Assembly: GCF_019112545.1 (NCBI RefSeq)
Contig: NW_025064890.1
Location: forward strand, 1,245,993-1,309,992
Length of the DNA stretch: 64,000 nucleotides
Direction: 5' to 3'
DNA from: Guyanagaster necrorhizus
Taxonomy: Eukaryota; Basidiomycota; Agaricomycetes; Agaricales; Physalacriaceae
Below are positions 48,289-59,379 of the stretch, piece by piece; within the stretch, counting starts at the first letter, position 1, and the number at the start of each line of letters is the position of its first letter. The notes under the pieces are model-generated. The model saw only the letters and a program-made list of their open reading frames with translations. It did not search any database and was not told the origin of the DNA. The translations under genes were made by a program, and so were the position numbers.

Positions 48289-49369
48289 TCAATCGTTGAC
48301 CACTAGAGAAAGCGAGATACCTGTCACAGTAAAACGGGCTTCTTTGGAAGCTAGATAAGAAACCATACTCGCTATATCAGAAGGTGCGCCGGACCTATCC
48401 TTCTTCCATTTAATATCAAGTTAGCAGGGAATGTCGGAGTCACAGTCTCAAGACGTACCTTTCCATGGACTTTTTTCCAATCTACCATGAGAGTATTGCC
48501 GATCCCCATGACTAGCCAGAGGGTGAGTGTAGGTCAACAAGGACGCCAGCCTTTCTTACGCATTTCAGTATCGGCGGCAGCTAAGTATATGCGTTAATGC
48601 ATCAAAGACTTATAAATGGCGAAACGAGGAGCGTACCTGGTGTATACGCATTGACTGTGATCCCCCGACCGAACTTGGGCTCTTGGCGTTTGATCATTAG
48701 ACGAAAGCGCAGAGGTGGGTCGAACTTCCTTACCCGTGATATCGCGCGCTGAAAACTTTGAAGAGCAACATGCAGCGCTAAACGGCGACCCTTCGACCTT
48801 CAGGGTAGGATTCTTGGAAGGTATACGCACATACCTCTTTTGCCTGCAACAGAGGACACCCCAATGATTTTCACTCGATCCCTCATTTTTCGCTTCGCGG
48901 CGTACTTGTGGAACAAGAAGGTCTCACGGCTGTTGATAGCAGCTATCCGGTCCCATTCTTCGGAAGACGCTGAACGATGATCAGCGATGCAGATCCTCGA
49001 TATACGCCTTTGATAGGCATACTTGATAGTATACTCCTCGTCATGCACACACCGGCATTGGCGACCATCTCAAGCAGCGATCAGCAAACTCAGGACACGT
49101 CGAGGACGTCACCTACGCACCACATCCACTGACCCCAGCTCCTCTACAGTCGAAGAAATCATCTCTTGCACGTCAGCTTCAGATGACGCGTCCCCGGGAA
49201 CTGCGCAGCTTTTTCGTCCCTTTAGGGATATCTCACAAACGAGTGCTTCGAGGTCAGCAGCTCTCAAAGGCAGATCATTCACGGCGACGTCGAACCCGTC
49301 GTCAGCGAGTCTCAGAGCGATCGCGCGCGCGGTTCCTTGAGTAGAGTTTGTGACCAGGGCGACCGCCAT
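48289..49369 (-). CDS. Short-chain dehydrogenase/reductase paralog with eroded active site
   Basis: This is a tandem relative of the SDR at 49731-50945, with nearly the same intron positions (joins at GSVDV/MVANAG and ILS/TSSEEWDR). Expected SDR motifs are altered. The cofactor loop TGxxxGIG reads TNSTQGTA, and the catalytic YxxxK reads CCSSK, so Tyr has become Cys. NAYTPG and the LASKEARF near the end are kept, and the frame seems open to a stop at 48289-48291. It is likely a catalytically dead copy, either a decaying pseudogene or a pseudoenzyme. Confidence 0.7.
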
Positions 49370-49730
49370 TGGTGGTGGGGGGGAGAGAGGAAGCCGCGAG
49401 TTACACAATTCTCTATTCTTAATCACAAGGGAGGATGCCCCGCCGAGCCAAATCAGAACGGAGGTAACGCGGTGGTCATGGCACCACGGGAGAGAACGTC
49501 ATTTTCGCCACAGGAATGACATGCAATTTTTAGACTACCGTACAGGCGGATCCCTGGAAAAATTCACGTAGCCTAGCAATAATCATTCGGGCGCGTTATA
49601 CTAAGGTAGTGGCACATGGTGAGGGAGCTGAATCTAGTAACGAGGTTTCGGACCCGAACATTTTACCGTCGGTTAAATCCTGCGCTTCATTGCGTATATC
49701 GTACAAAGTCGAGGGAGGTAACTACTTGTC

Positions 49731-50945
49731 CTAGTCGTAGAAACCGCCCCCATTGATGGAGACCTAGTGATGCAATAGATGAGGTGTACTATACGAGCAG
49801 GCGTGGATCGTACCGATTGACCTTTGCAAGTTCCGAACACCTCTAAAGTCAGAAAGAGCCTAAAGTTGTGCAAGGAAAAAATCTCGTACCCGTTATGAAG
49901 CTAGCCTCCTTGGAAGCGAGGTACGATACCAAGCTGGCGACGTCAGCGGGTGTCCCGTTTCTTCCTACATCAGTCCTTCCTCTCACATCTTTATAGAACT
50001 GTTCGGGATCACCAGGGTTGACTGCACTAGCAATGCCGACGACTTGGGCTGAAGATAGGAAGATAATAAGCTATAGAAGATGAAAACAGCGTACTCATGT
50101 TGGTTTCAGTTGCACCTGGTATGCATTAATATCAAAGCAATTCAATACAAACATTATAGACACACCTGGAGCATAGGCATTAACAGTGATACCGTATTTA
50201 CCGAACTCACGCGCTAACCATGTATAGTTGAGAATAAGTGCAATGTTCACCTGAAGGAGGGGCGGTCCCACCGGCACTTTGCGTAAGCCCACGTATAGCC
50301 CATTTGGAGGCGCCATATGCAGGTAGGTTAGGGGATCCTATGAGAGCGAACTTGGTTATATCCGTGGATAATGTCCCTGGGCAAAAACCGTCGCACCTTG
50401 CTTGCCAGAGATGGACGATGCCCCGATAATTCTCCCGCCATGACCTTGATTAATCATCTGCTCTGCTGCATACTTGTAGCAGAGAAAGGTGCCACGACCG
50501 TTAACTGCAGCGATTCGATCCCATTCTTCTGTAGAGGCTGTCCAGAGTCAAAGATCGCTTGCGTCACAATGATTCCCCTTGGACGTACTAGACAGAATAC
50601 TTTTTGCAATGCATATGCCTGCATTAGCAACCATCTTCACCCAGATTCAATTTCGCTGGATCGAGTAAAGATGGAATCTTTACTCACTACGTCGAGGGAT
50701 CCTAATGTTTGGACTGTCGAGCGGATCATTTTTTGTACGTCAGATTCGGAAGAGACGTCTCCAGTGACTATATGAGATTTACGGCCTTTGGAGGCTATTT
50801 CGGAGGCTAGGACATCAAGTTCTGCTCTCGTTGAAGGAAGATCATTGAGCGAGATGTTGAAGCCGTCATCTGCAAGTCGGAGAGCAATGGCTCTGCCGAT
50901 TCCCTGGGCAGAGCCTGTGATCAGAGCGACTCCTAGGGATTCCAT
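49731..50945 (-). CDS. Short-chain dehydrogenase/reductase, diacetyl reductase/butanediol dehydrogenase-like
   Basis: Nine exons on the minus strand (50945-50688, 50634-50589, 50537-50397, 50337-50278, 50213-50166, 50115-50095, 50048-49890, 49821-49814, 49763-49731) sum to 257 codons plus stop, normal for a classical SDR. Motifs are ITGSAQGIG for the nucleotide, ANAG, IIGASSISGKQG with the catalytic Ser, AYGASKWAIRGLTQ with Tyr and Lys, ITVNAYAPG, and the C-terminal SINGGG. One exon codes only 8 bases, so some borders are tentative. The substrate is inferred from resemblance to the acetoin/diacetyl reductase subgroup. Confidence 0.85.
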
Positions 50946-51890
50946 CTAGGAGAGAACGAGCAGAGACAACTGAATGAAGCGTCCTGCCGCATAAGAAGTC
51001 CTGAGTAACATGATTACAAGCTTTGATGTTAACAGAAGATTATTCATTGTCAACGAATCGGAGCCAGAACTTTGATAAACGGCATATGCACACTGCGAAA
51101 CCGTGGTACTTTGAGAAAATCGAGAATTGGGAATATTCAAAATGTGCACCTAATATATGGCGTACAAAAAGCCATAAATTCTTTAACACGTAGTACGTCA
51201 AATGAGTCTCTGTAACAGTTGTAAGAATTAAGGAAACTAATTTCAAAGTGACCACGTGCAACAGATGGGACGTGTTATTGAGACTTGTTTGGCTTTCTCG
51301 AGGGGGTCTCCCTCGAAGTCGCAAAATTCAACAAGGCTACACTTAGTGAAGGTATCTGGATTAACTTGGGTACTTTTACAGCGCCAAGGTCAGTGCCAAC
51401 GGATTCCGGAAGGTAAATTCACGAAATACTCGAACGGATCCATGATTCCATGGGTAAGTCTACTAGTTAGTTGAAGAGGCCCTGATCATACTAGAGCTAC
51501 TGGTCTAGGAGACAATGGTGCGATCAACAAAGCGATAATGAGACCTCCATTCCTTACTGGGACCTCGTAAACGCGAACAGCTTGGACCTATTGTGACCTT
51601 CTTGAGCTCTATGCTGCGCAGCATAAAGGAATTCAATTGTTGTCGATAACTCCTTCCTGCAGAATAGGAATTAGGAATGGTCGCCGCTTTGTTCCATCCT
51701 TTGTTCTTTTTTTCGAGGCCCTTAGGACGGTTTTGACTCTTGCTGGAAGGGTCATGTCTGGATGGTCTTTGTGTGCGTCGGCCCCATTAAGGCAATGCGA
51801 GGTCAAGCGACTTTGGTGACCTATTCATGATCGTATTTACGACTTGGAGCAACCAAAAATGGAGACCCACTGACCCTGTACAATGGCCAT
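50946..51890. other. Intergenic region, no supported gene
   Basis: Short frames without conservation. It precedes a TATA-box promoter at about 51898. Confidence 0.45.
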
Positions 51891-51894
51891 TTCT

Positions 51895-51910
51895 CTTGCT
51901 ATATAATGGG
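51895..51910 (+). promoter_or_regulatory. TATA box of the nucleotidyltransferase-fold gene
   Basis: TTGCTATATAATGGGG lies about 90 bp before the proposed ATG at 51991, a normal distance for a fungal core promoter. Confidence 0.5.
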
Positions 51911-51990
51911 GTCCCGACAGAGAGCGCTTGCATACCCAAACCACTCTGGCGTGTCCTTTACAAGCTGTCCACTTTCCCGAGAACTATCCC

Positions 51991-52959
51991 ATGGCAGCCA
52001 AGGTGCATAAATTCAACTACGATGGTATTTGGTAGCACTGAAGACCATCATTAGACAACCTTTACTTTCCAGACTTGCCAGCAGGTTCTACAAAACCTTT
52101 TGCAGGACATTTATGATCTTCGTCAACAAGGGATCATTCTGAATACATTCATCAAGGTGGTTGGGGCGCACGCGGCGGCGGCGAGGATTAGTCCCTTCCG
52201 GGATACATCTGTAAATTTCTATGTTGTGTATTTTATATGATGCTAACGACTGCACCCAAAGGACATCGACGTGATCGTATCAAATGCCCGACATATCGAG
52301 GACCTTCTCGTGAAACACTATCCTACGAAATACTGTTTGGAAGGTGATTTAACCGAAAAAATGTTGTATCGGAGACTAGGGAATTGCGGGATCAGTGCTC
52401 CTTCAAAGTTACCGATAGATTTGATCAGTTCTGCCAATGTAAGTCTCTCTCACTTCAATTTCTCATATAGATTTCACAACCGCTACTATAGATGCCTCCA
52501 GAACATCCTGTCACCGCAGACATGATTTCAATCGACATGTTTCCGAATGCCTTCGATCTCAGAGGCTTCGCTACTTTACTGGATCTCATCGTACTCAAGA
52601 TAGGATCGATTGTCAGTGGCAACTTGAAGCGTGATGCCAAGAAGATCTGGCAAGACAAGTTGGACCTACAGCAGCTCGTACACCATCAAAACAATGTCAT
52701 GCAATCTCTGGGGAGGCTATTGGATGCTACTGAATTCTCTGGAGACGACCTCCATGCACGCTACATATTCTGCTACTATGACCACCACAAAATTCAACCG
52801 CTGGGAAGTACCCTGAGATCTTGGCTTTTCATGAGTCCAAGTGGCCTACTGAATGCCAACGGCAATATTGTTCTACAATATACCGATCGTGCAAGAGAGT
52901 GGGATAAGTGGGAGTCCGATGGTGCGCTCTACGACGACGGTTCCGATTCAGAATTTTAG
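51991..52959 (+). CDS. Nucleotidyltransferase-fold protein (MNT/AbiEii-like core)
   Basis: Four exons (51991-52002, 52073-52210, 52262-52438, 52492-52959) give 264 codons plus stop. The core VVGAHAAAARISPFRDTSDID has the layout of the NTase fold: a G-rich helix start, then Arg-x-Thr-x-DxD with the metal-binding pair in SDIDVIV. LPIDLISS gives the later strand, and LIVLKIGSIV...KRDAKKIWQDKLDLQQL matches the lysine/DL helix found after the core in many small NTase-fold proteins. The tail is unrecognised and acidic at the end (DDGSDSEF). The 12-bp first exon is inferred from phase and from the TATA box; the rest is firmer. Activity is not known. Confidence 0.6.
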
Positions 52960-53640
52960 TGATACTTTCCATTGTCATGTATAATAATCATGTTTTTTAC
53001 GCCTATCATACTAGCTTTTACGTTGCACGTATGGGTCCTTTTGGGGACGTAATTTGTTTCAAAACTTCCAAATAAGGCATGAACGCCTACATAAAAAGCA
53101 AACTTTGATCTGTGGTATGTTTTTGCAGCGCCTAAATCAGATTCAACTATAGGTACGAGAATGATGCCACTCAAGAGAGCATACAACAATATCTAGGTCA
53201 CTGCTGGTCGGCCTATCGGTTCTTCAGCAACCACAACGGAGCACTGAACGCGGCTGTTTCTCTACGAGCTCAAGCGGTGGGTTTGATTCATTGCACTGAC
53301 GCAATTCGTGGCGACATATTCCCAATAAAGACTGATACTCCTACAATCCATGAGGATGTCAGGATTCATATTCGTTGTCGAGACTGGTTCATTGGGTTAA
53401 CGGAAATAACGAAATGAATGTGCGCAACAGCAAGGAAGGGATGCAGCGAAATACCTGAGGCCATGAGCAGAGGAAGCATTTACGACGATTATTGCTTTTG
53501 CTGACTTCATAAGCTCCTTCTCGTTCCCTGACTTTATCTCGCTAAGAATGCAAACTTTTCGAGATAACCTCTTTTTTGTCAATCCGCATCTAGCTCACTC
53601 ATCCTTGAAACTGAAAGAAACATAACTGCGCCGGTCCATA
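52960..53640. other. Intergenic region, no supported gene
   Basis: Only short non-conserved frames. Confidence 0.45.
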
Positions 53641-54310
53641 GCAGAACTTGTCGAAGTTCGTGGGCTTTTTGGATTGTGCTTTGAGGGATCCGGGAGGTTA
53701 GGGAGAGATCCCCATTCCTAGGTAAGCCTTTTTGCTTCGAAGACATAGACGTTGGTGTATCAGAAGGGGAGCTACCGGTTTCACGGTAGCATCGCGCTCC
53801 GTCAGCTCGAACGATAGTGGTCATTCGTATGAGATGAGTCTTCAGGGACTTCCACGATTTCACTACAGCATGCAGTAAAGGCGAAGCACCATAGAAGCAT
53901 GGATAGCGGACGTATACGACATTTTTGCCATGTCTTATCATTATCTTGACCATATCGTTGGCTGGCTGTGGCTGGCGTCGAGCTATGTATGTATCCTCCG
54001 CCACAAAACATCACGAACTCAGATGAGAACGACTGGCAATCGTTTCTTGGGTGTATCATTTCTCAGGTAATAAAGACATTGGAGCGCTCGTCCGCTGACG
54101 TCTTACCATTTCGTTCTTGATCTGAGGAATCGTACTGCAGCACGGTAAACGGAGACCCTCGTCGTCACGAAACAAATACGTACCAGAATCGGCAGCCAGT
54201 CGTCGTCTTCAGTGTTGGAATCGTGCTCGGTATTGGGGCAGAAAGCGGGCGATGGTCTAGGTGATGGTCAATGTTCAAGGGTCACATTACCCTTTGTGTC
54301 GCTGACCACG
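53640..54310. repeat. Spacer upstream of HEM4, first right copy
   Basis: It shares the GAGTCTTCAGGGACTTCCA and GCTCGTCCGCTGACGT blocks with 58300-58520 and, inverted, with 34130-34400. The best minus-strand frame (53579-54004) is not a known protein. Confidence 0.65.
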
Positions 54311-55129
54311 ATGACGTCCAAGGCCAACGTTCTCCTCCTTCGCGAATCTACGCCGTCCTCCGACAGTGGACAGGACCGGTATGAAGCCATCTTTACTGCA
54401 GCAAACTACACGCCTTTCTTGATTCCAGTACTCGAGACCGTGCTCACGAATATCAATGAACTCGCATCAGTAACGGCGCAGGGCAATTTCGATGGAGTTG
54501 TCATGACCAGCGCACGTTCATGCGAGGCCTGGTACCAGGCGAATGGTGCAGCCAAGAACGGTACATGTCGCATTCACTTGCCTCAAAATCCTGACTCAAT
54601 TTCAGCGACAGAATGCCCGTTCTACGTTGTCGGGAAGGCTACAGCCTCGACACTGCGTTGTACTATTCCCAACGCCGATATCCGTGGAGAATGCTCAGGG
54701 ACAGCAGAGCAACTCGCCAATTTCATTCTTGCAGAACGGCCTCGTCCAACGAAATTACTGTGTCTCACTGGCGACAAGAATCGTGACACGTTGTCTAGCA
54801 TCCTTGGCGCCGCAGGAGTGTCTCTGTATTCTCTCAAGGTGTATGAGACCCAAGGCAGCTCGACATTCTCTCAATGTTTGAAGGAGATCGTACCGGAGAG
54901 ACCGACGACGCCGTGGTGGATCGTGTTCTTTGCACCGTCTGCAGCGGAATTCGTTCTATCGTTTGTGAAGGAAGGATTTGACCTGGATTTAGTGAAGATT
55001 GCTGCGATTGGGCCAACCACTGGGACATTCTTGCGCGAGACGGTGAAGCTTCGTGTGGACGCTGTCCCTGCTAAACCGTCGCCAGAGGAGCTGGTGAGAG
55101 TGATTGTGAGCGTGGATGGGGCCCCTTGA
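54311..55129 (+). CDS. HEM4: Uroporphyrinogen-III synthase, right copy
   Basis: This is a single exon of 272 residues, collinear with the left copy at 33093-33911, with all family landmarks (GNFDGVVMTSARSCEAW, LLCLTGDKNRDTL, TPWWIVFFAPSAAEF). In-frame codons continue upstream to 54212, but I chose the ATG at 54311 because it is the conserved start. About 13 substitutions and no indels separate it from the left copy, with no stops, so selection may still act on both. Segment A and a kinase follow on the same strand. Confidence 0.92.
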   Translation: MTSKANVLLLRESTPSSDSGQDRYEAIFTAANYTPFLIPVLETVLTNINELASVTAQGNFDGVVMTSARSCEAWYQANGAAKNGTCRIHLPQNPDSISATECPFYVVGKATASTLRCTIPNADIRGECSGTAEQLANFILAERPRPTKLLCLTGDKNRDTLSSILGAAGVSLYSLKVYETQGSSTFSQCLKEIVPERPTTPWWIVFFAPSAAEFVLSFVKEGFDLDLVKIAAIGPTTGTFLRETVKLRVDAVPAKPSPEELVRVIVSVDGAP

Positions 55130-55745
55130 TGAACAGGATCATGATGTATTGCAGGCTTCGGTATGAAACCATGCGAAGCCACACGATAGGTGGGCATCCA
55201 TTCATCAGAGAGGTGACAAGCTCATATATTGTATAGAAATCGTTCTTTATATTTTTGCTACTGTTGCTTGCGGGCGATGAGCATCCTTGGGACCTTCATG
55301 TGCAATCTTCTGGGCACATTTTCTTACTTCGCTACCGTCACATTCACATCATGTATGTACTGTTCGCCTGATTTTTCACCACACTCACCCATCTGTTCAT
55401 GGAGGTCATGGTATGAGGAGAAACTGGTGGTCGAAATTTGTTTCACCGGTAGATTGTCCTTTTCTTAGACATGTTCGTGAGCCTTGTGTTGCTACGAGAA
55501 ACAGATCGACTGGACAGTCTTGTATCACTTCGTCTCATACCTCATTACTGCACCGCACCGGTTGTCTGCTGGGCTAGGATTCATTGCCCTTCGAACTGCC
55601 CTTCAAAATGGTGTCCAGCAGTCTGATCATCGACGATACTTTTGTGGAACCAAAAATGGCTTCTTTCGACTCGAGGGGCCATATTCGAAGAACCGGAGGT
55701 CTTAGATGCTTGTTTCTCCCCAGGCCATGTCTAAGACGTGGAAAA
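55130..55745. repeat. Right copy of segment A
   Basis: This is the inverted counterpart of 32400-33090. On this side it lies directly in front of the kinase gene, so it now supplies the kinase with upstream DNA that the left kinase does not have. Confidence 0.75.
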
Positions 55746-55847
55746 ACACCTGCTTTCCAACCTGGACCCTAATAATTACAACACTTTGAACAACCACCAC
55801 CACCATTGAACCAAACAACAGTTTTCACACATTTTACCTTTTTCCAC

Positions 55848-57348
55848 ATGCCTTTTGCAACAGAATCATTTCCAGACTTTACCAACACCATCCTCGACCA
55901 CGGTCGTTTTCGTCTCCTCAACTGCCTCGGTGCCGGCAACTTTGGAAAGGTCTATCGAGCCCTGGGCACAACATCGCCTAATAGCAAACCCGCCTTCTAT
56001 GCTGTCAAATGCCTTCGCACCTTGGACGACCGCACTCGCGAGCACCGGTTCCAGATCCGTGAATTCGTCAACCATAGCCGCGTCTCTAAACATCCCAACA
56101 TTGTTACATTCCATCAAGTCATCTTCCAGGACAACTTTCACTATGTCGTGCTGGATCTCTGTGAAGGCGGCGATCTCTTTGACAGGATTATCCGGAAATC
56201 CTTCTACCGGCGAGACGACAGGGTGCGAAATATCTTTCTCCAGCTCATCGACGCCATCACGTTCTGTCACGAACAGAGCGTGTACCATCGTGATATCAAG
56301 CCGGAAAATATTCTTTGTTCAACGCATTGTTCACGGATTTACCTCACCGACTTTGGTCTGTCGACGCAGAACGAGACCTCGACTTTCCATGCATGCGGAA
56401 GCAAGGAGTACATGAGTCCTGGTGCGTCTTTTTGTTCATATATGCGCTCATCCTTACTGACATTTACCAGAATGTATAGGGAAAGAGTTTGGTTATACGC
56501 CCAACAGACGATACTCTACTCGGAGAAATGATATCTGGTCTCTCGGTGTCGTACTCACAATGATGGTCACTGGGTGCCTTCCTTGGAAGATGGCGGTGAC
56601 GACATATTCTTCCTTCAGGTTATATGTTCAGGATGGAGATCACCTAAGACGCTTCTTGCCAGGTATATCTGCAGGCGCCTGCACCATCCTCAAGAAGATC
56701 TTCTGTTCGGAGCGTCGTCGTATTTGCTTGGCTGATCTTCAACGTGAAATTACCGAACTCGAGACATTCTTCTCTGATGAACTTCCCTCCGATTCCTTGT
56801 CTCGTAATTCTCCTGTTCTCCAATGCTCCATCTTATCGCTAAGCTCCAACCCTTCGAGCGAGATTGGTGCGTTGCGTATCGACGACTCCCCTGCGCCCGA
56901 TCTTGGGGCAATCCATCTTGTCGGTGTCCACGGGTCTGTCAGCGCTCCAGTCGTCGTGTACTCTCAATTCGCAGGCGATGAGCGTTGCATAATGTCCGCA
57001 TCGCCATCATTGCGGGCTACCTGTCCTGTGATGTCCCCCAGCTCATTTGCTTTGTCGGTGCACAGTGGTAGACCTATAGCGCCAGAGACTCACCCAGTTC
57101 ATGTCGATGTCAGTGAGGTGCCAGACATGAAAGAACGCGGAGGTATTTGCGAGGTGGACGTAGCTTTAGTGGTCAAGGATGACGAAAAAGAGATTCAGCC
57201 CGCTGATTTGGCTGACGGCACTGGTACGCGGAAGAAATGGGGGATCTTACGGCGGTTTGTTCAGAAACTGGTTGCCTCTTGGAATAGGTTGTCGATTTTT
57301 TTTTGCTCTTATATGCAACATTCACTGAGCACTGATGGCAAGGCTTGA
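55848..57348 (+). CDS. Ran1/Ksp1-like serine/threonine protein kinase, right copy
   Basis: Two exons (55848-56421, 56471-57348) give 483 codons plus stop. The kinase domain is nearly identical to the left copy, with the glycine loop (CLGAGNFGKVYR), YAVKCLR, YHRDIKPENIL and LTDFGLST all intact. The tail diverges at the end: after NRLSI a deletion of about 170 bp relative to the left copy removes the original stop, and translation ends at SLSTDGKA. Both copies may be active. The upstream DNA differs from the left copy, so expression may differ too. Confidence 0.9.
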
Positions 57349-57830
57349 CACTATCGACGAAGATGCTCTGGAGTGCATCTCCTGGCCTGTTGATCCTCCG
57401 AGACGTGTGAAATCTGTGCTCTCCGTATTTGAGAGAATTGGAGTTCAACCTACTTGTGCCAATGGCTGTAGCTACCTTTACGACAAGGACTCCGTAACCT
57501 TCATCGCCTTGAAAAACTCCGTTTAAATCTGGCAAAGATCCCATCACCATTAAACTTGCATTTGCGTACATTCCGCGAGGATATTATTACTGAACGGAAC
57601 ACGCGTATTCAAGAGCTAGGATCGTGTGTATCCTCACTCCATCGTATTTCGTATCAGCGTATAGTTTGGGTCTGGGCGATATGGGATGTGGTTCGGAGTG
57701 TTAATGACGGTGTTGAACTTGTATTCCTAGGACCTTTAGATAATAGTCTGTTGTAAATTTACTTTTTATCGTGGGCGTTGAATGAGGCCGGCTTGTCGCG
57801 CCCACACTCCTGGAAAGTGGCTATTTCAGG
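57346..57830. repeat. Insertion of about 480 bp in the right arm, absent from the left arm
   Basis: The left arm reads (reversed) ACTGATGGCAAGGC then CCATCAGAAACTGG without a gap. In the right arm the same two blocks are separated by about 480 bp (57346-57830) that has no left counterpart. It holds a short plus-strand frame at 57335-57526 of no known family. Confidence 0.6.
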
Positions 57831-58720
57831 TCCATCAGAAACTCGCCAAAATGGGCGGAGATGCCTTGAGCACTAGAGGGTGTGGATACCAGATAATAGA
57901 TGAGATTCCGCCGGAAGAGAAAACAACGGTCAGAACATCAAACGCAATCGCTTCGCGTTTTATCTACCCAGAGTTAAGGGAGATAGAATTTACGGTTGTA
58001 TGAACCTGTAAACTTATTTGAGATCTTAGATTCCGAATCTCCAAGCTTTTCAAGATGGCCCCCTCCCTATCCAAGCCATACTTGAAATTAGATGGATTAT
58101 GACTATGCCAGCTGCCGCTAGTCGATAGTGGATTTATCGAAGGTCGCGAGGCGGGCCAGGAGAATGCTCCTTTCCTCTCCTTGGTCCATGATTCTACTTC
58201 GAAGGCATCGGCGTCGGTGGATCAGTGGCGAGAGCTGCCAGTTTCATGGTACGGTGCTCCGTCAATCCGAACAAGAATAGCCATTGACTCATATCTGGTG
58301 AGTCTTCAGGGACTTCCAGTTCTTCACTATGGCATGCAGCAAGTGTCAAGCACAGTAGAACCATGGATAGTGGGCGTACACGACAACCTCACCATATCTT
58401 GAATTCTCCGCCGCAGAAATTGAAACCTCAAATAGAAGCAGCTGAAAATCTTCAATGTATGCGGCTGTATCGTCGTCCTCAGCGAATGCAGATGTTGGAG
58501 AGCTCGTCCGCTGACGTTTAGCATCTCGTTCTTCGTCTAAGGAATTAGGCGACTGCCACATGGTGAGCAGACTTGCCATCATGGATACCAGAATAGCCAG
58601 CCAGTAGAAGGCAGTCCTGATCTTCAGAGGCGGAATCGTAACCGTGCTGAGTATGGGGCAATATACAGCGAGAGCAGACGGTAGACGTCACGATGATTCC
58701 TGGTCAAGGTCACAATGTTA
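57831..58720. repeat. Spacer upstream of the third HEM4, second right copy
   Basis: It matches the left spacer (34130-34690, inverted) and the copy at 53640-54310. The minus-strand frame at 58346-58582 (MMASLLTMWQSPNSLDEERD) is the best preserved version of a small divergent open frame; no family recognised. Confidence 0.6.
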
Positions 58721-58740
58721 CCGTTTTCGCCACTGACCAT

Positions 58741-59157
58741 GATGACGTCCAAGGCCAACGTTCTCCTCCTTCGCGAACCTATGCCGTCCTCCGACAGTGG
58801 ACAGGACCGGTATGAAGCCATCTTTACTGCAGCAAACTACACGCCTTTCTCGATTCCAGTACTCGAGACCGTGCTCACGAATATCAATGAACTCGCATCA
58901 GTAACGGCGCAGGGCAATTTCGATGGAGTTGTCATGACCAGCGCACGTTCATGCGAGGCCTGGTACAAGGCGAATGGTGCAGCCAAGAACGGTACGTGTC
59001 GCATTCACTTGCCTCAAAATCCTGACTTAATTTCAGCGACAGAATGTCCGTTCTATGTTGTCGGGAAGGCTACAGCCTCGACACTGCGTTGTACTATTCA
59101 CAACGTCGATATCCGTGGAGAATTCTCAGGGACAGCAGAGCAACTCGCCAATGAAAA
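58741..59157 (+). pseudogene. Third, truncated HEM4 copy
   Basis: The 5' half of uroporphyrinogen-III synthase, intact from MTSKANVLLLRE through SGTAEQLAN (about 139 residues), then cut. It is joined to F-box-derived DNA, which adds a few foreign codons before a stop at 59177-59179. The C-terminal half of the enzyme is missing, so it cannot be active. Confidence 0.88.
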
Positions 59158-59355
59158 CATACAGACGATATGGTTGTAGGATGCGTCATTGAGAGAACAC
59201 GCCTTTTCAAAGATAATGCATAGAATCTCCACGGGGAGTCGACGAATGACCAGAAGAGATTTGTGGAAGAGAGGACATTGGCTGATGCGGTGCTTAGTCG
59301 CAACTAGAGTGCACAACGCGCGCTTGAGCCGCGAGATCTCGAAATCAGACCTTTT
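59150..59355 (-). pseudogene. F-box N-terminal fragment joined to the truncated HEM4
   Basis: The minus strand reads EISRLKRALCTLVATKHRIS, an SQCPLFHKSLL block, then RRLPVEILCIIFEKACS, a clear F-box core with its preceding helix. It stops at the HEM4 junction. It is a relative of the fragment at 29750-30000. Confidence 0.65.
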
Positions 59356-59379
59356 TCGGTCTGCACATTAGGCAACACA

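Noticed and set aside
54622..55197. Antisense frames within HEM4 copies
   Set aside because: Shadows of the coding strand; present in both copies only because the genes are duplicates.
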